Shown: in pieces, positions 16,427-25,009 of the stretch
Position numbering within the stretch: the first letter of the stretch is position 1
Layout: each line of letters begins with the position of its first letter
NCBI RefSeq assembly: GCF_000309385.1
Contig: NZ_JH976537.1
Span: 2,090,029-2,154,028, forward strand
Source: Nodosilinea nodulosa PCC 7104
GTDB lineage: Bacteria > Cyanobacteriota > Cyanobacteriia > Phormidesmidales > Phormidesmidaceae
Direction: 5' to 3'
Length of the DNA: 64,000 nt
Translations under genes and position numbers: made by a program
Notes under the pieces: generated by a model
What the model was told of the DNA's origin: nothing
Databases searched by the model: none
What the model saw: only the letters and a program-made list of their open reading frames with translations

Positions 16427-17221
16427 ATGAATACAATCACCAGTAAAATTCGTCTCTACCATGCGACTCAATTAAGTGACTTTGAAACTTATCTCAAGTG
16501 CAGTGGTGTGCTATGCAGGGAAGACCTTGAGGCAGCCAACCCCGAGTTTACAAAATTCTTTTCGGATGACAAAGACAAAACTGACAATAATTGGAATAGA
16601 ACATTTGGAAACTTTGCCGATTTCGGTGCTAGGTTTGCCAACTTTGATGGCAGCGTAGTTCCTAATGCTTATGGCCCCATTTGTATAGTTTTCATTCCGG
16701 GACTTGTGGAAATACTTAGTGACTTTAAAGCTACTAAAATCAGTGTAGCTACCGATGGGTATGAGCCAGATTCACACCTCATTTCATTAGATGAACTTCC
16801 AAGCCATTTTGAAGAAACACAATCTGGCGTATTTCCCACAAAGACGAGTTCAGGTATGGAATTTTCGTGCGCTAACCGGATAATTGAGTTTACGAATGTC
16901 GCATATATCATTGTTGATGCGATAGATTATAATGGTAGTTTTTTGCCAGATATAATTACGGAAAAAGTCAGTGGTGCGGGGCTGTCCATCAAGGTTATGC
17001 CTCGGAAAATGAAAAAGCCAGAAGAGAAGCAAGCTATACTATCTGCACTTTTATTATGGGCGGCAACTCTAGGCGGGAAATTGCTTGATGAGAATGAAGA
17101 ACTTGAAAACAGCGTTCCAGATGAATTGAAAGGATGGTTGAAGGGCTTGAATCCAAAAGGGCGCGGCATACTTGCGTCGTGGCTTACATATATTTATTCA
17201 GGCACTTTGCGTTATTTATAA
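16427..17221 (+). CDS. unrecognised protein, first gene of AT-rich island
   Basis: A 264-residue soluble protein I cannot assign. It opens with KIRLYHATQLSDFETYLKCSG, continues with FGNFADFGARFANFD and YGPICIVFIPGL, has SGMEFSCANRIIEF near 150 and a Lys/Glu-rich helical C-terminal third. The early RxYHxT and later ME segment are faintly reminiscent of DarT-like ADP-ribosyltransferases, but this is a guess. Its codons are far more AT-rich than neighbouring genes and it lacks GCGATCGC sites, suggesting transfer. Its TAA stop at 17219-17221 overlaps an AAGGAG box (17220-17225), so the next gene is probably translated with it. Confidence 0.8.
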   Translation: MNTITSKIRLYHATQLSDFETYLKCSGVLCREDLEAANPEFTKFFSDDKDKTDNNWNRTFGNFADFGARFANFDGSVVPNAYGPICIVFIPGLVEILSDFKATKISVATDGYEPDSHLISLDELPSHFEETQSGVFPTKTSSGMEFSCANRIIEFTNVAYIIVDAIDYNGSFLPDIITEKVSGAGLSIKVMPRKMKKPEEKQAILSALLLWAATLGGKLLDENEELENSVPDELKGWLKGLNPKGRGILASWLTYIYSGTLRYL

Positions 17222-17244
17222 GGAGATACATCCTAATCTCTTGG

Positions 17245-18420
17245 ATGGAAGATATTGGATTATTGATAGGTAAAAAATCAAAACTCGTTATGTTTTATTC
17301 AAGAAGAATTAACAAAGAAACTCAGAAAGTTGAGGTCTGGGAATGCGAGTGGTCAAACAAGGGCACTGGCATGGCGAAGAAGGAATTTCTACGTAGAATC
17401 GGTGAAGAAGAAGATATAGAATTTTCTCACGATTCCTATAGCGCGGCAGACGCTGTCTGTTGGGCACCAGGTAGAACAATTGGTAATATCGCGGTTAGTT
17501 CTGAAGAAGCCTTCGGTATGTTTGAGGGGAAGTCAGGCAATGATGCTGTACTCCCTTGTCAAATTATTCCTGCAGGCAAGTTTCGAAACGGAGCAAAGCG
17601 ATGGTATTGCAAGACCCATCAAATACATTGGGGGGTGAAGGCTGACTATGCGGCTGCATCAGAGTCGGGAGAGGTTCTTTGCAGTAATCACCTTACAAAG
17701 ATGAGCTATGTCGTTGACCCCTTAGAAATTGAGTTTAGGGATTTTGAAGAAATCGGTATTTGGTGCTCTCTTCCTCCAGCACTTTCTACCGAGAAAATTG
17801 CAAGAAGATCTCCTAAAATTCATGTTCACAAACGATTTAGCAAAGGTGAACACAAGCTTATAGACAGAGATTTTGATGCAATAGTATGCTCCTATCATGA
17901 GGATATGGGGCTCTTTGCAAATCCGGAAATCACAAAGATACAAGTTACACCTCCTGCCGCATTTGAGTTTGTCCGCTCACTCGAAGAAATGAGGGAAATG
18001 TCATGTGTAACCTGTAAAAAATGTGGCTATCCGCATTTGGATTTAGGCGATTTCGCCAGGAGTCCTCATAAAAAGCATTTCTGCGGGAACTGTGGTAACG
18101 ATAGCATTTGGAGTTCTGAGCCAATCGTCTCTACTCCTTTGAAACCTTTACACGACCAGTTCAGTAATAGCAATAGCTACATCGTTCCTGACAGAGTTGT
18201 TAATCTTGATGAATATGCTGGCTTAAAGTTTGAATTGTGGGCATCTACGCCAGCCGTCCTGTGGACAGCTAGCCGTCCTCAAGAAAAAGGAATTCATGTC
18301 CATGTTTACGACAAGGGTCGACGAGTTGTTGACGATACCTTTGGAACTGTAATTCTTCACGGTCAGGAGCTTCAACGAGATCAGATGTGGGAAAATATGG
18401 TTCAAAATACGCTGTACTGA
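17245..18420 (+). CDS. unrecognised cysteine/histidine-rich protein, second gene of AT-rich island
   Basis: A 391-residue protein of unknown function. Two probable zinc sites are visible: RWYCKTHQIHW with a later LCSNH (about residues 120-150), and a clear four-cysteine ribbon (MSCVTCKKCGYPHLDL, then KKHFCGNCG, about 252-285). The last 60 residues form a beta-rich segment (GIHVHVYDKGRRVVDDTFG). Composition is AT-rich like the preceding gene. The first good ATG is 17245, nineteen bases after a strong AAGGAG box; this spacing is long, so an unusual start codon nearer the box (for example ATC at 17236) cannot be excluded. The stop lies five bases before an attC-like site. Confidence 0.8.
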   Translation: MEDIGLLIGKKSKLVMFYSRRINKETQKVEVWECEWSNKGTGMAKKEFLRRIGEEEDIEFSHDSYSAADAVCWAPGRTIGNIAVSSEEAFGMFEGKSGNDAVLPCQIIPAGKFRNGAKRWYCKTHQIHWGVKADYAAASESGEVLCSNHLTKMSYVVDPLEIEFRDFEEIGIWCSLPPALSTEKIARRSPKIHVHKRFSKGEHKLIDRDFDAIVCSYHEDMGLFANPEITKIQVTPPAAFEFVRSLEEMREMSCVTCKKCGYPHLDLGDFARSPHKKHFCGNCGNDSIWSSEPIVSTPLKPLHDQFSNSNSYIVPDRVVNLDEYAGLKFELWASTPAVLWTASRPQEKGIHVHVYDKGRRVVDDTFGTVILHGQELQRDQMWENMVQNTLY

Positions 18421-18424
18421 TGTC

Positions 18425-18512
18425 ACCTAACAACCCTGGTGCAGCGGATTGGTTAAAGTTATTTTGATAAAATGCAAAGATCTCGACAACCGCTGACCAG
18501 GAACGTTATACC
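18425..18512 (+). other. integron attC-like recombination site
   Basis: TAAC (18428-18431) pairs with GTTA (18505-18508) as R'' and R' boxes; three unpaired bases on each side form the central spacer; CCTGGT-G-CAGCGG (18435-18447) pairs with CCGCTGACCAGG (18490-18501) as a 12-bp L stem with G18441 extrahelical. A18448 is a second extrahelical base before TTG/CAA. The remaining 36 bases fold around ATTTTGATAAAAT as the variable terminal part. The core reads GTTATAC; the consensus is GTTRRRY, so one position deviates. The site directly follows the stop of the preceding ORF, as in integron cassettes. Confidence 0.65.
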
Positions 18513-18643
18513 GCAAGTTCTCGGTAGGGACAGTAACCCCAAGGCTATCTGTTGATGTTCAGCCTCAAGTATCCTTAGAGATTGGTAGAGAAGCCAATTC
18601 TCTAGTTCAAAAACTTTACCCAATATCCATGGGCTTACTTTGA
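18506..18643 (+). pseudogene. possible 3' gene remnant after the attC-like site
   Basis: An open frame without start codon runs from inside the attC-like site to a TGA at 18641-18643, reading for example SVGTVTPRLSVDVQPQVSLE and then REANSLVQKLYPISMGLL. It could be the tail of a gene cut by recombination, or simply chance. The acetyltransferase ATG follows its stop by one base. Confidence 0.25.
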
Positions 18644-18644
18644 G

Positions 18645-19055
18645 ATGCCAGAAATCACCTACAAAACTGATTTAGATAATGTTGATTGGGTAGAAATGAA
18701 AACAACATTACGCCAAGATGCATTTGACAATGGGCGCAGTCCAGAACAGCTTAAAATTTCGTTTAAAAATAGCTATGCTGCCTGTGTTGCCTATGCCAAT
18801 AATCAAATTGTTGGCACAGCTCGCGTTTTGTCTGATGGTGTTTGCAATGCTTATCTTGTTGATGTTTGGACACTTAGCGCATATCGTCGTCAGGGCATTG
18901 CAACAACAATGATACAAAAGCTATTGCATCGGTTAAAAGGGCAACACGTCTATTTATTTACAGATGATGTTCCCGAACTCTACGCGAAACTTGGTTTTGT
19001 AGATCAACCTATTGGTATGGGGCAAGTCGTTGGAACATGGTTGGTCGATGAATAA
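18645..19055 (+). CDS. GNAT family N-acetyltransferase
   Basis: A 136-residue single-domain GNAT. The acetyl-CoA binding motif A is AYLVDVWTLSAYRRQGIATTMIQKLL (RRQGIA at about 83-88), preceded by the strand IVGTARVLSDG and followed by VYLFTDDVPELYAKLGF, all in normal order. The substrate is unknown. Base composition is AT-rich like the island genes, and it starts 133 bases after the attC-like site; small acetyltransferases are common integron cargo. No second attC-like sequence was found after it. Confidence 0.9.
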   Translation: MPEITYKTDLDNVDWVEMKTTLRQDAFDNGRSPEQLKISFKNSYAACVAYANNQIVGTARVLSDGVCNAYLVDVWTLSAYRRQGIATTMIQKLLHRLKGQHVYLFTDDVPELYAKLGFVDQPIGMGQVVGTWLVDE

Positions 19056-19086
19056 TAAAATCAGTGCGATCGCAGATCTCCTGTAG

Positions 19087-19114
19087 ATTGGGTTGACGAA
19101 AGAAACCCAACAAT
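19087..19114. repeat. ATTGGGTT/AACCCAA hairpin repeat
   Basis: ATTGGGTT (19087-19094) and AACCCAA (19104-19110) form a stem just after the acetyltransferase. It belongs to the dispersed family also seen near 13861, 46040 and 54710. Confidence 0.6.
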
Positions 19115-19211
19115 CCCTGCACGATTTATCTCCAACCCACTGTCTCTAAAGCTATTTTGGCACAGCCAGCAAGTCTGCATTCAGCCGCTACGGCAGTCTC
19201 GATAGAGTGAA

Positions 19212-20252
19212 CTAGACCAGCTGTCGATCGATCCAGTCCAGCGCTCGGTTCCACGCCCACCAGGGGTCCCTATCCCCGGCCTGGCGCTGTCCGGCGCTGC
19301 TGCTGTAGTAGCCCACGTGGCCACCATGGTCGGTGAGCACCAGGTCGAGATTGGGGTTGGCAGCGCCGATTTTTTGCAGGTCAGGAATAATCTCCGGGCT
19401 AAACATCGGGTCGTCAGCCGCGTAAAGCACCAGCGTAGGGGTGGTTAGTTCCGCCATAAACGGCAGGGGGCTGCTGGCGTCGTAGTAGGCTTCCACCGAG
19501 GCAAACCCCAGCCGCTCAATCACCAGCTCGTGATCAAAGGCCCAAATGCTGTTGGCCCGCGCGATCGCGGCAGGGTCAAAGTGTTCGGGGTGAAAGCGGT
19601 GCAGGCGCTGGGCCAGGCGTTTGAGTTCCTGGGCGATAGACCGCTCCAGGTATTTACCGAGCGGGTCTGAGGTCAGGTATCGCAGCGATCGATTGGAGTC
19701 GAGGCTTGGGCACACCACCACCACCCCGCCAATGTCGTCTGGCAGAAGGCCGCTGTCGGGGGGCAAGTTCATCGCGGCTTTCGCTCCCCACAGGGCCAGC
19801 TGCCCGCTGAGGGAATAGCCAACGAACCAAAACGGCGGCGCACAGCCCAGCGCCTTGGCCTGCGCGGCCAGGGCAATGTAGTCTTCCCCTTCGTAGATAC
19901 CGTCGGAGGTCAGGGTAGGGGAAAGTTCTGCCGTTTTGCCGTGGGCCCGCCAGTCAAACATCACCAGGCCGTAGCCCCGCTGGTAGGCCTTGCGGCCTAG
20001 AATCTCTAGCTGCCACTGGTCGTCCAGGCTGCCGGTAATGCCGTAGGTGGCGACGATGGTGCCCCGGGGCTGCTTTGGCACCGCCCAGCGCCCAAAAATA
20101 GGTACATTCCCGTGGCCCACAAAGATCTGGTCTTGGTAGGCTACAGGCAATACATCAATGCTCTGGGGCCAGGTTTGGTTGGCCACCAGAGCCGTGTAGA
20201 GGGTCATGGCCAGACCATTCTGGAGAAACCAGGGCGGCGTAAAGGTGGGCAT
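19212..20252 (-). CDS. alpha/beta hydrolase, YheT/EMB8-like
   Basis: A 346-residue alpha/beta hydrolase. The nucleophile elbow is GYSLSG (Ser148), the acid is probably in LYAADDPMF, and the histidine in LTDHGGHVGYY; the oxyanion-side strand is TIVATYGITGSLDDQW and MFDWRAHG follows. Arrangement and length fit the YheT/EMB8 family, whose substrates are mostly unknown. No signal peptide. It is divergent from the biliverdin reductase gene with 111 bases between. Confidence 0.88.
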   Translation of the reverse strand: MPTFTPPWFLQNGLAMTLYTALVANQTWPQSIDVLPVAYQDQIFVGHGNVPIFGRWAVPKQPRGTIVATYGITGSLDDQWQLEILGRKAYQRGYGLVMFDWRAHGKTAELSPTLTSDGIYEGEDYIALAAQAKALGCAPPFWFVGYSLSGQLALWGAKAAMNLPPDSGLLPDDIGGVVVVCPSLDSNRSLRYLTSDPLGKYLERSIAQELKRLAQRLHRFHPEHFDPAAIARANSIWAFDHELVIERLGFASVEAYYDASSPLPFMAELTTPTLVLYAADDPMFSPEIIPDLQKIGAANPNLDLVLTDHGGHVGYYSSSAGQRQAGDRDPWWAWNRALDWIDRQLV

Positions 20253-20363
20253 AGGATCGTAGTAATACTGCCTTCAGCATTCCAGAGAACCCCGCTGAGC
20301 ACCATCCCCCCGCCAGCGGAAAATCGGCGGCGGCAGGAATTTAACCATGCAGGGACAGCGTAA

Positions 20364-21392
20364 ATGACAGGCCTCAGGGTTCAGGGCGACAGGGTGCGGG
20401 TCGGCATTGTGGGGACGGGGTTTGTGGCCCGGCGGCGGGCCGATGCTCTGCAGGGGATGGCATCAGCTCGGATTGTCGCGATCGCCGGACATATCCCCGC
20501 CGAAACCGTCGCCTTCGCCGAGCAATACAACGCCGTCGCCCTAGACCACTGGCAAGACCTGGTCAGCCATGCCGACCTGGATCTGATTGTGGTGTGCCAC
20601 ATCAACCGCGACCACAGCACCGTGGTCGCGGCGGCCCTGGAGGCCAACCGCCATGTTGTAGTTGAGTATCCCCTGGCGCTCAGCGCGGAAGAAGCTCGGC
20701 CCTTGCTGACTCTGGCTAAAGCGAAAGATCGCCTGCTGCACGTCGAGCACATCGAGTTGCTGGGGGGCACCCACCGCGCCCTCAAGGCCAATCTGGCCGC
20801 TGTAGGACAGCCCATCTATGCTCGCTACTGCACCCTTGCCCCCAAGCGCCCCGCCCCCAGGTCGTGGACCTACTGCCCCGATCTGTTTGGGTTTCCGCTG
20901 GTGGGGGCGCTGTCTCGTCTGCACCGGCTGATCGACTGCTTTGGCCCAGTGGCCCGGGTCTACTGCCAAAACCACTACAGCGAATTGGTTGCTGGCCCAG
21001 AGGGCATGACCTGCTACACCACCTGCCTCTGCACCGCCCAGCTCACCTTTGCCTCGGGGCTGATGGCTGAGGTGGTCTACGGCAAAGGCGAGGCGCTGTG
21101 GGAGGCCGCTCGGCGGCTGGAGGTCTCAGGCAGCGCAGGCTCTCTCTGCTTTGAGGGCGATCGCGGCACCCTCACCACCGCTCAAGGCGGTCGTTCCCTA
21201 GCCGTAGGGTCTCGTCGGGGCCTGTTTGCCGCAGATATGGCTCAGGTGATCGAGCATTTACTGACCGGACGGGCGCTGTACTGCACCCCCGATGCCAGCC
21301 TGTCTACGCTTCAGGTGGCCGCCGCCGCCCAGCGATCGGCGGCCACAGGCCAGGTAGTAGCGCTGTCAGCCTCTGGGCCTGTACCGTTGTAG
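20364..21392 (+). CDS. bvdR: biliverdin reductase (BvdR type)
   Basis: A 342-residue Gfo/Idh/MocA-type oxidoreductase. The N-terminal Rossmann motif is VRVGIVGTGFVARRRADAL; the catalytic region has HVVVEYPLALSAEEARPL and LLHVEHIELLGGTHRA; the C-terminal half has YGKGEALWEA and VGSRRGLF. These segments match cyanobacterial BvdR as I remember it, which reduces biliverdin to bilirubin with NADPH and influences phycobilisome assembly. A general dehydrogenase is the alternative, but HIELLGG and GSRRGLF favour BvdR. Confidence 0.87.
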   Translation: MTGLRVQGDRVRVGIVGTGFVARRRADALQGMASARIVAIAGHIPAETVAFAEQYNAVALDHWQDLVSHADLDLIVVCHINRDHSTVVAAALEANRHVVVEYPLALSAEEARPLLTLAKAKDRLLHVEHIELLGGTHRALKANLAAVGQPIYARYCTLAPKRPAPRSWTYCPDLFGFPLVGALSRLHRLIDCFGPVARVYCQNHYSELVAGPEGMTCYTTCLCTAQLTFASGLMAEVVYGKGEALWEAARRLEVSGSAGSLCFEGDRGTLTTAQGGRSLAVGSRRGLFAADMAQVIEHLLTGRALYCTPDASLSTLQVAAAAQRSAATGQVVALSASGPVPL

Positions 21393-21556
21393 AGCATGGC
21401 CAACAGTATTGATCTCCCCCAACTGTGTACCCTCCGAGTTAACAGCCTGCGTTGACGGCAGGGCTAGGGATGAATCAGATCATTTGGTAGCGTTGATGAC
21501 GGCGGGGCATTCATACCCCTTGGAATCATAGGTCAGCGAACGGGAGTAACAACTAT

Positions 21557-22738
21557 ATGACCGCATGTGAGTACAGACCCGGTTTAGAAGGTGTACCGGC
21601 CACCCAATCGAGCGTCAGCTTTGTGGATGGCAAGGCCGGGATTCTGGAGTATCGCGGTATTCCCATCGAAGAGCTGGCCCAGCGCGGCACGTTTTTGGAG
21701 ACAGCCTACCTGCTAATTTGGGGCGGATTGCCCTCCAAGCCCGAGCTAGAAGCCTTCGAGTACGAAATTCGCTACCATCGTCGCCTTAAGTACCGCATCC
21801 GCGACATGATGAAGTGCTTTCCCGAGAGCGGCCACCCGATGGACGCACTGCAAGCCTGCGCCGCAGCCCTTGGGCTCTTTTACTCCCGTCGGGCCCTGGA
21901 TAACCCAATCTACATTCAGCAGGCGGTGGTGCGCCTACTGGCCAAAATTCCCACCATGGTGGCGGCCTTTCAGCTCATGCGCAAGGGCAATGACCCGGTG
22001 CAGCCCCGCGACGATCTCGACTATGCCGCCAACTTTCTCTACATGCTCAACGAGCGCGAGCCAGACCCCCTGGCCGCGCGCATTTTCGATATCTGCCTCA
22101 CCCTCCACGCCGAGCACACCATCAACGCCTCGACCTTTTCGGCCATGGTGACCGCCTCTACCCTAACCGACCCCTACGCTGTGGTGGCTTCGGCGGTGGG
22201 CACCCTGGCGGGGCCGCTTCACGGCGGGGCCAACGAGGAAGTCATCGACATGCTGGAGCAGATCGGCTCGGTGGAAAATGTGCGCCCCTACGTGGAGCGC
22301 TGTATCGCCGAAAAGTCTAAAATTATGGGCTTTGGCCACCGGGTCTACAAAGTCAAAGACCCCCGCGCCACCATTTTGCAAGGCCTGGCCGAGCAGCTGT
22401 TTGCCAAGTTTGGCCAGGACGAGTACTACGCCATTGCCCTGGAGATGGAGCAGGCGGTGTCTGAAAAGCTCGGCACCAAGGGCATTTATCCCAACGTCGA
22501 CTTTTACTCGGGGCTGGTCTACAGAAAGCTGGGCATTCCCACCGATCTGTTTACGCCAATCTTTGCGATCGCGCGGGTGGCTGGCTGGCTGGCCCACTGG
22601 AAGGAGCAGCTGGGCGAAAACCGGATCTTTAGGCCGACTCAGATCTACACTGGTCCCCACAGCCAGACCTATATTGACCTCGCCAACCGCCCTCAAATCT
22701 GGGATAAGCAAGGATTTTCTGTCTCTCTGCCTTCCTAG
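21557..22738 (+). CDS. gltA: citrate synthase
   Basis: Condenses oxaloacetate and acetyl-CoA at the entry of the TCA cycle. The 393-residue length fits the short, two-domain bacterial type. Visible are GIPIEELAQRGTFLETAYLL, HAEHTINASTF (His187), GPLHGGANEEV with substrate His222, MGFGHRVYKVKDPR with His261, and PNVDFYSGLVY with the catalytic Asp. A GGGAG box precedes the ATG by eleven bases. A terminator follows at 22824. 2-methylcitrate synthase is a close relative but no prp genes are nearby. Confidence 0.93.
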   Translation: MTACEYRPGLEGVPATQSSVSFVDGKAGILEYRGIPIEELAQRGTFLETAYLLIWGGLPSKPELEAFEYEIRYHRRLKYRIRDMMKCFPESGHPMDALQACAAALGLFYSRRALDNPIYIQQAVVRLLAKIPTMVAAFQLMRKGNDPVQPRDDLDYAANFLYMLNEREPDPLAARIFDICLTLHAEHTINASTFSAMVTASTLTDPYAVVASAVGTLAGPLHGGANEEVIDMLEQIGSVENVRPYVERCIAEKSKIMGFGHRVYKVKDPRATILQGLAEQLFAKFGQDEYYAIALEMEQAVSEKLGTKGIYPNVDFYSGLVYRKLGIPTDLFTPIFAIARVAGWLAHWKEQLGENRIFRPTQIYTGPHSQTYIDLANRPQIWDKQGFSVSLPS

Positions 22739-22823
22739 GGTACCGACTGATGGGTCAGACCCCCCTGGGCACTCTTTCCCTAAGCGCAGATTATTGATTC
22801 AGTGACGATTTTCAGGAACTCCT

Positions 22824-22857
22824 GCCCCTCTGGCGCTTGCGTCGGGGGGCTTTTGTT
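22824..22857 (+). terminator. terminator after gltA
   Basis: GCCCC (22824-22828) pairs with GGGGC (22846-22850), with an inner CGC/GCG pair, followed by TTTTGTTT. It lies 86 bases past the gltA stop. Confidence 0.65.
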
Positions 22858-23088
22858 TGAGCAATTTTTGACCTGCCTCCATGGGTAACCCTAGAGATAC
22901 TCTGGGGGGCAATCTGGTCACCCATGGTCCCAAATCTCTCCAGCCCTCAGTATTCCCAATACCATGGCCCAAGAATTCCTATGAATCGTCGGCCCCAGCC
23001 CCGGTGGATCGGGGAAGATGACGGTAGAATCTAAAAAACCGTTTTTTCCTCGTTAGAGTCAAACGTACCCGCTGCTAAGGACTGGCCC
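22858..23088. other. ndhA upstream region
   Basis: No gene seen. Contains an inverted repeat CCATGGGT (22879-22886) with ACCCATGG (22920-22927), separated by 33 bases, and presumably the promoter of the ndhA-I-G-E cluster. An AAGGA box lies nine bases before the ndhA ATG. Confidence 0.5.
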
Positions 23089-24207
23089 ATGAATCAAGGA
23101 ATTGACCTACAGGGTAGCTTCGTCAACGCCCTAGTTGACCTGGGGGTGCCCGCAGGAGCCGCCAAAGCCCTGTGGCTGCCCCTGCCAATGGTGGTAATCC
23201 TGGTTGGGGCCACGGTGAGCATTTTTGTCACGGTTTGGCTAGAGCGCAAAATTTCCGCCGCCGCCCAGCAGCGCATTGGCCCCGAGTTTGCCGGTCCGCT
23301 AGGCAGCCTTCAGGCCGCCGCCGACGGCATCAAGCTTATTTTCAAAGAAGACATTACCCCCGCTAAGGCCGACCCGCTGCTGTTTACGCTGGGGCCTGCG
23401 ATCGTAGTGATTCCAGTTTTTCTGTCCTACCTGATTGTGCCCTTTGGCCAAAACCTGGTCATTACCGACATTGGCGTCGGCATTTTTCTGTGGATCGCCC
23501 TCTCCAGCATCGCCCCGATTGGCCTGCTGATGTCGGGCTATTCCTCCAACAATAAGTACTCCCTGCTGGGGGGGCTGCGGGCGGCGGCCCAGTCGATCAG
23601 CTATGAAATTCCCATGGCCCTGGCGGTGCTGGCGGTAGTGCTCATGTCCAACAGCCTGAGCACCATAGACATCGTCAATCAGCAGTCGGGCTACGGCATC
23701 CTGGGCTGGAATATCTGGCGGCAGCCCGCCGGGTTCCTGATTTTCTGGATTGCGGCCCTGGCCGAGTGTGAGCGTCTGCCCTTTGACCTGCCCGAGGCCG
23801 AGGAAGAACTGGTGGCGGGCTACCAGACCGAATATACCGGCATGAAGTTTGGTCTGTTCTACGTGGGTTCCTACGTCAACCTGGTACTTTCGGCGCTTAT
23901 CGTCTCCATCCTCTACCTGGGCGGCTGGGAATTTCCTGTTTCGGTCAGCTGGCTGGCCAGCCTGATCGGGGTGAGCGAAACCACCCCCTGGCTTCAGGTC
24001 ATCACCGCTTCAGTGGGCATCATGATGACCCTGTTTAAGGCCTACGCCCTGGTCTTTATTGCGGTGCTAATCCGGTGGACCATGCCCCGTATTCGCATTG
24101 ACCAGCTGCTCGACTTTGGCTGGAAGTTTTTGCTGCCGGTATCGCTGGTCAACCTGCTGCTGACCGCCGCCCTCAAGCTCACCTTCCCCGTTGCCTTTGG
24201 TGGCTAG
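23089..24207 (+). CDS. ndhA: NDH-1 subunit NdhA
   Basis: Membrane subunit (NuoH type) of the photosynthetic NDH-1 complex, which takes electrons from ferredoxin to plastoquinone in respiration and cyclic flow. The 372-residue protein has about eight membrane segments and the quinone-chamber signatures [51 protein letters not shown] and [14 protein letters not shown]. It is first in the conserved ndhA-I-G-E order. Confidence 0.97.
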   Translation: MNQGIDLQGSFVNALVDLGVPAGAAKALWLPLPMVVILVGATVSIFVTVWLERKISAAAQQRIGPEFAGPLGSLQAAADGIKLIFKEDITPAKADPLLFTLGPAIVVIPVFLSYLIVPFGQNLVITDIGVGIFLWIALSSIAPIGLLMSGYSSNNKYSLLGGLRAAAQSISYEIPMALAVLAVVLMSNSLSTIDIVNQQSGYGILGWNIWRQPAGFLIFWIAALAECERLPFDLPEAEEELVAGYQTEYTGMKFGLFYVGSYVNLVLSALIVSILYLGGWEFPVSVSWLASLIGVSETTPWLQVITASVGIMMTLFKAYALVFIAVLIRWTMPRIRIDQLLDFGWKFLLPVSLVNLLLTAALKLTFPVAFGG

Positions 24208-24320
24208 CTGAGGGATGCTGCCCTACCCTTTAGGTAGTCAGTTTTCTCGGTTGGGCTATGAGCGCTGCGCTGGGCGACGACATCCCCCAATACCCCCTAA
24301 AACTCTGGAGGCTTCCCCCT

Positions 24321-24929
24321 ATGCTGGGTTTTCTAAAACAGGTCGGCGACTATGCCAAAGAAAGCTTACAGGCGGCCAAATATATTGGCCAGGGGCTGTC
24401 TGTAACCTTTGACCACATGAGTCGCCGCCCGGTCACAGTTCAGTACCCCTACGAAAAGCTGATTCCGTCGGAGCGCTACCGGGGGCGTATTCACTTTGAG
24501 TTTGACAAGTGCATCGCCTGTGAAGTGTGCGTGCGGGTATGCCCGATCAACCTACCCGTAGTGGATTGGGAGTTCGATAAAGCCACGAAGAAAAAAGATC
24601 TCAAGCACTACAGCATTGACTTTGGCGTTTGTATTTTTTGCGGCAACTGCGTAGAGTATTGCCCCACTAACTGCCTCTCCATGACCGAGGAGTATGAGCT
24701 GGCCGCCTACGATCGCCACGAACTAAACTACGACAACGTAGCCCTGGGACGGCTGCCCTACAAGGTCACTGAAGATCCTATGGTCACGCCTTTGCGCGAA
24801 CTGGCCTACCTGCCGAAGGGCGTAATGGATCCCCATGACTTGCCGGCCAATGTCCGGCGAGCCGGGCAGATGCCCCAGGAAATTTTAGAGGCGGCCCAGG
24901 CAGAGTCCAAGCCCGAGGCTGAGAGTTAG
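24321..24929 (+). CDS. ndhI: NDH-1 subunit NdhI
   Basis: Iron-sulfur subunit (NuoI type) carrying two [4Fe-4S] clusters that pass electrons to the quinone site of NDH-1. Both cluster motifs are intact: [12 protein letters not shown] and [12 protein letters not shown], each ending in CP. The protein is 202 residues. The ATG at 24321 is chosen for its GGAGG box nine bases upstream and the family start MLGFLKQV; an upstream ATG at 24258 would add 21 non-conserved residues. It follows ndhA by about 110 bases. Confidence 0.96.
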   Translation: MLGFLKQVGDYAKESLQAAKYIGQGLSVTFDHMSRRPVTVQYPYEKLIPSERYRGRIHFEFDKCIACEVCVRVCPINLPVVDWEFDKATKKKDLKHYSIDFGVCIFCGNCVEYCPTNCLSMTEEYELAAYDRHELNYDNVALGRLPYKVTEDPMVTPLRELAYLPKGVMDPHDLPANVRRAGQMPQEILEAAQAESKPEAES

Positions 24930-25009
24930 CACGGGTCAGGGTTCCGTGGTAAATTCACCTAGGCTGCCGCCGTTGTGAACGCTCGATCTATCACCAGGAG
25001 TTTAGAACT

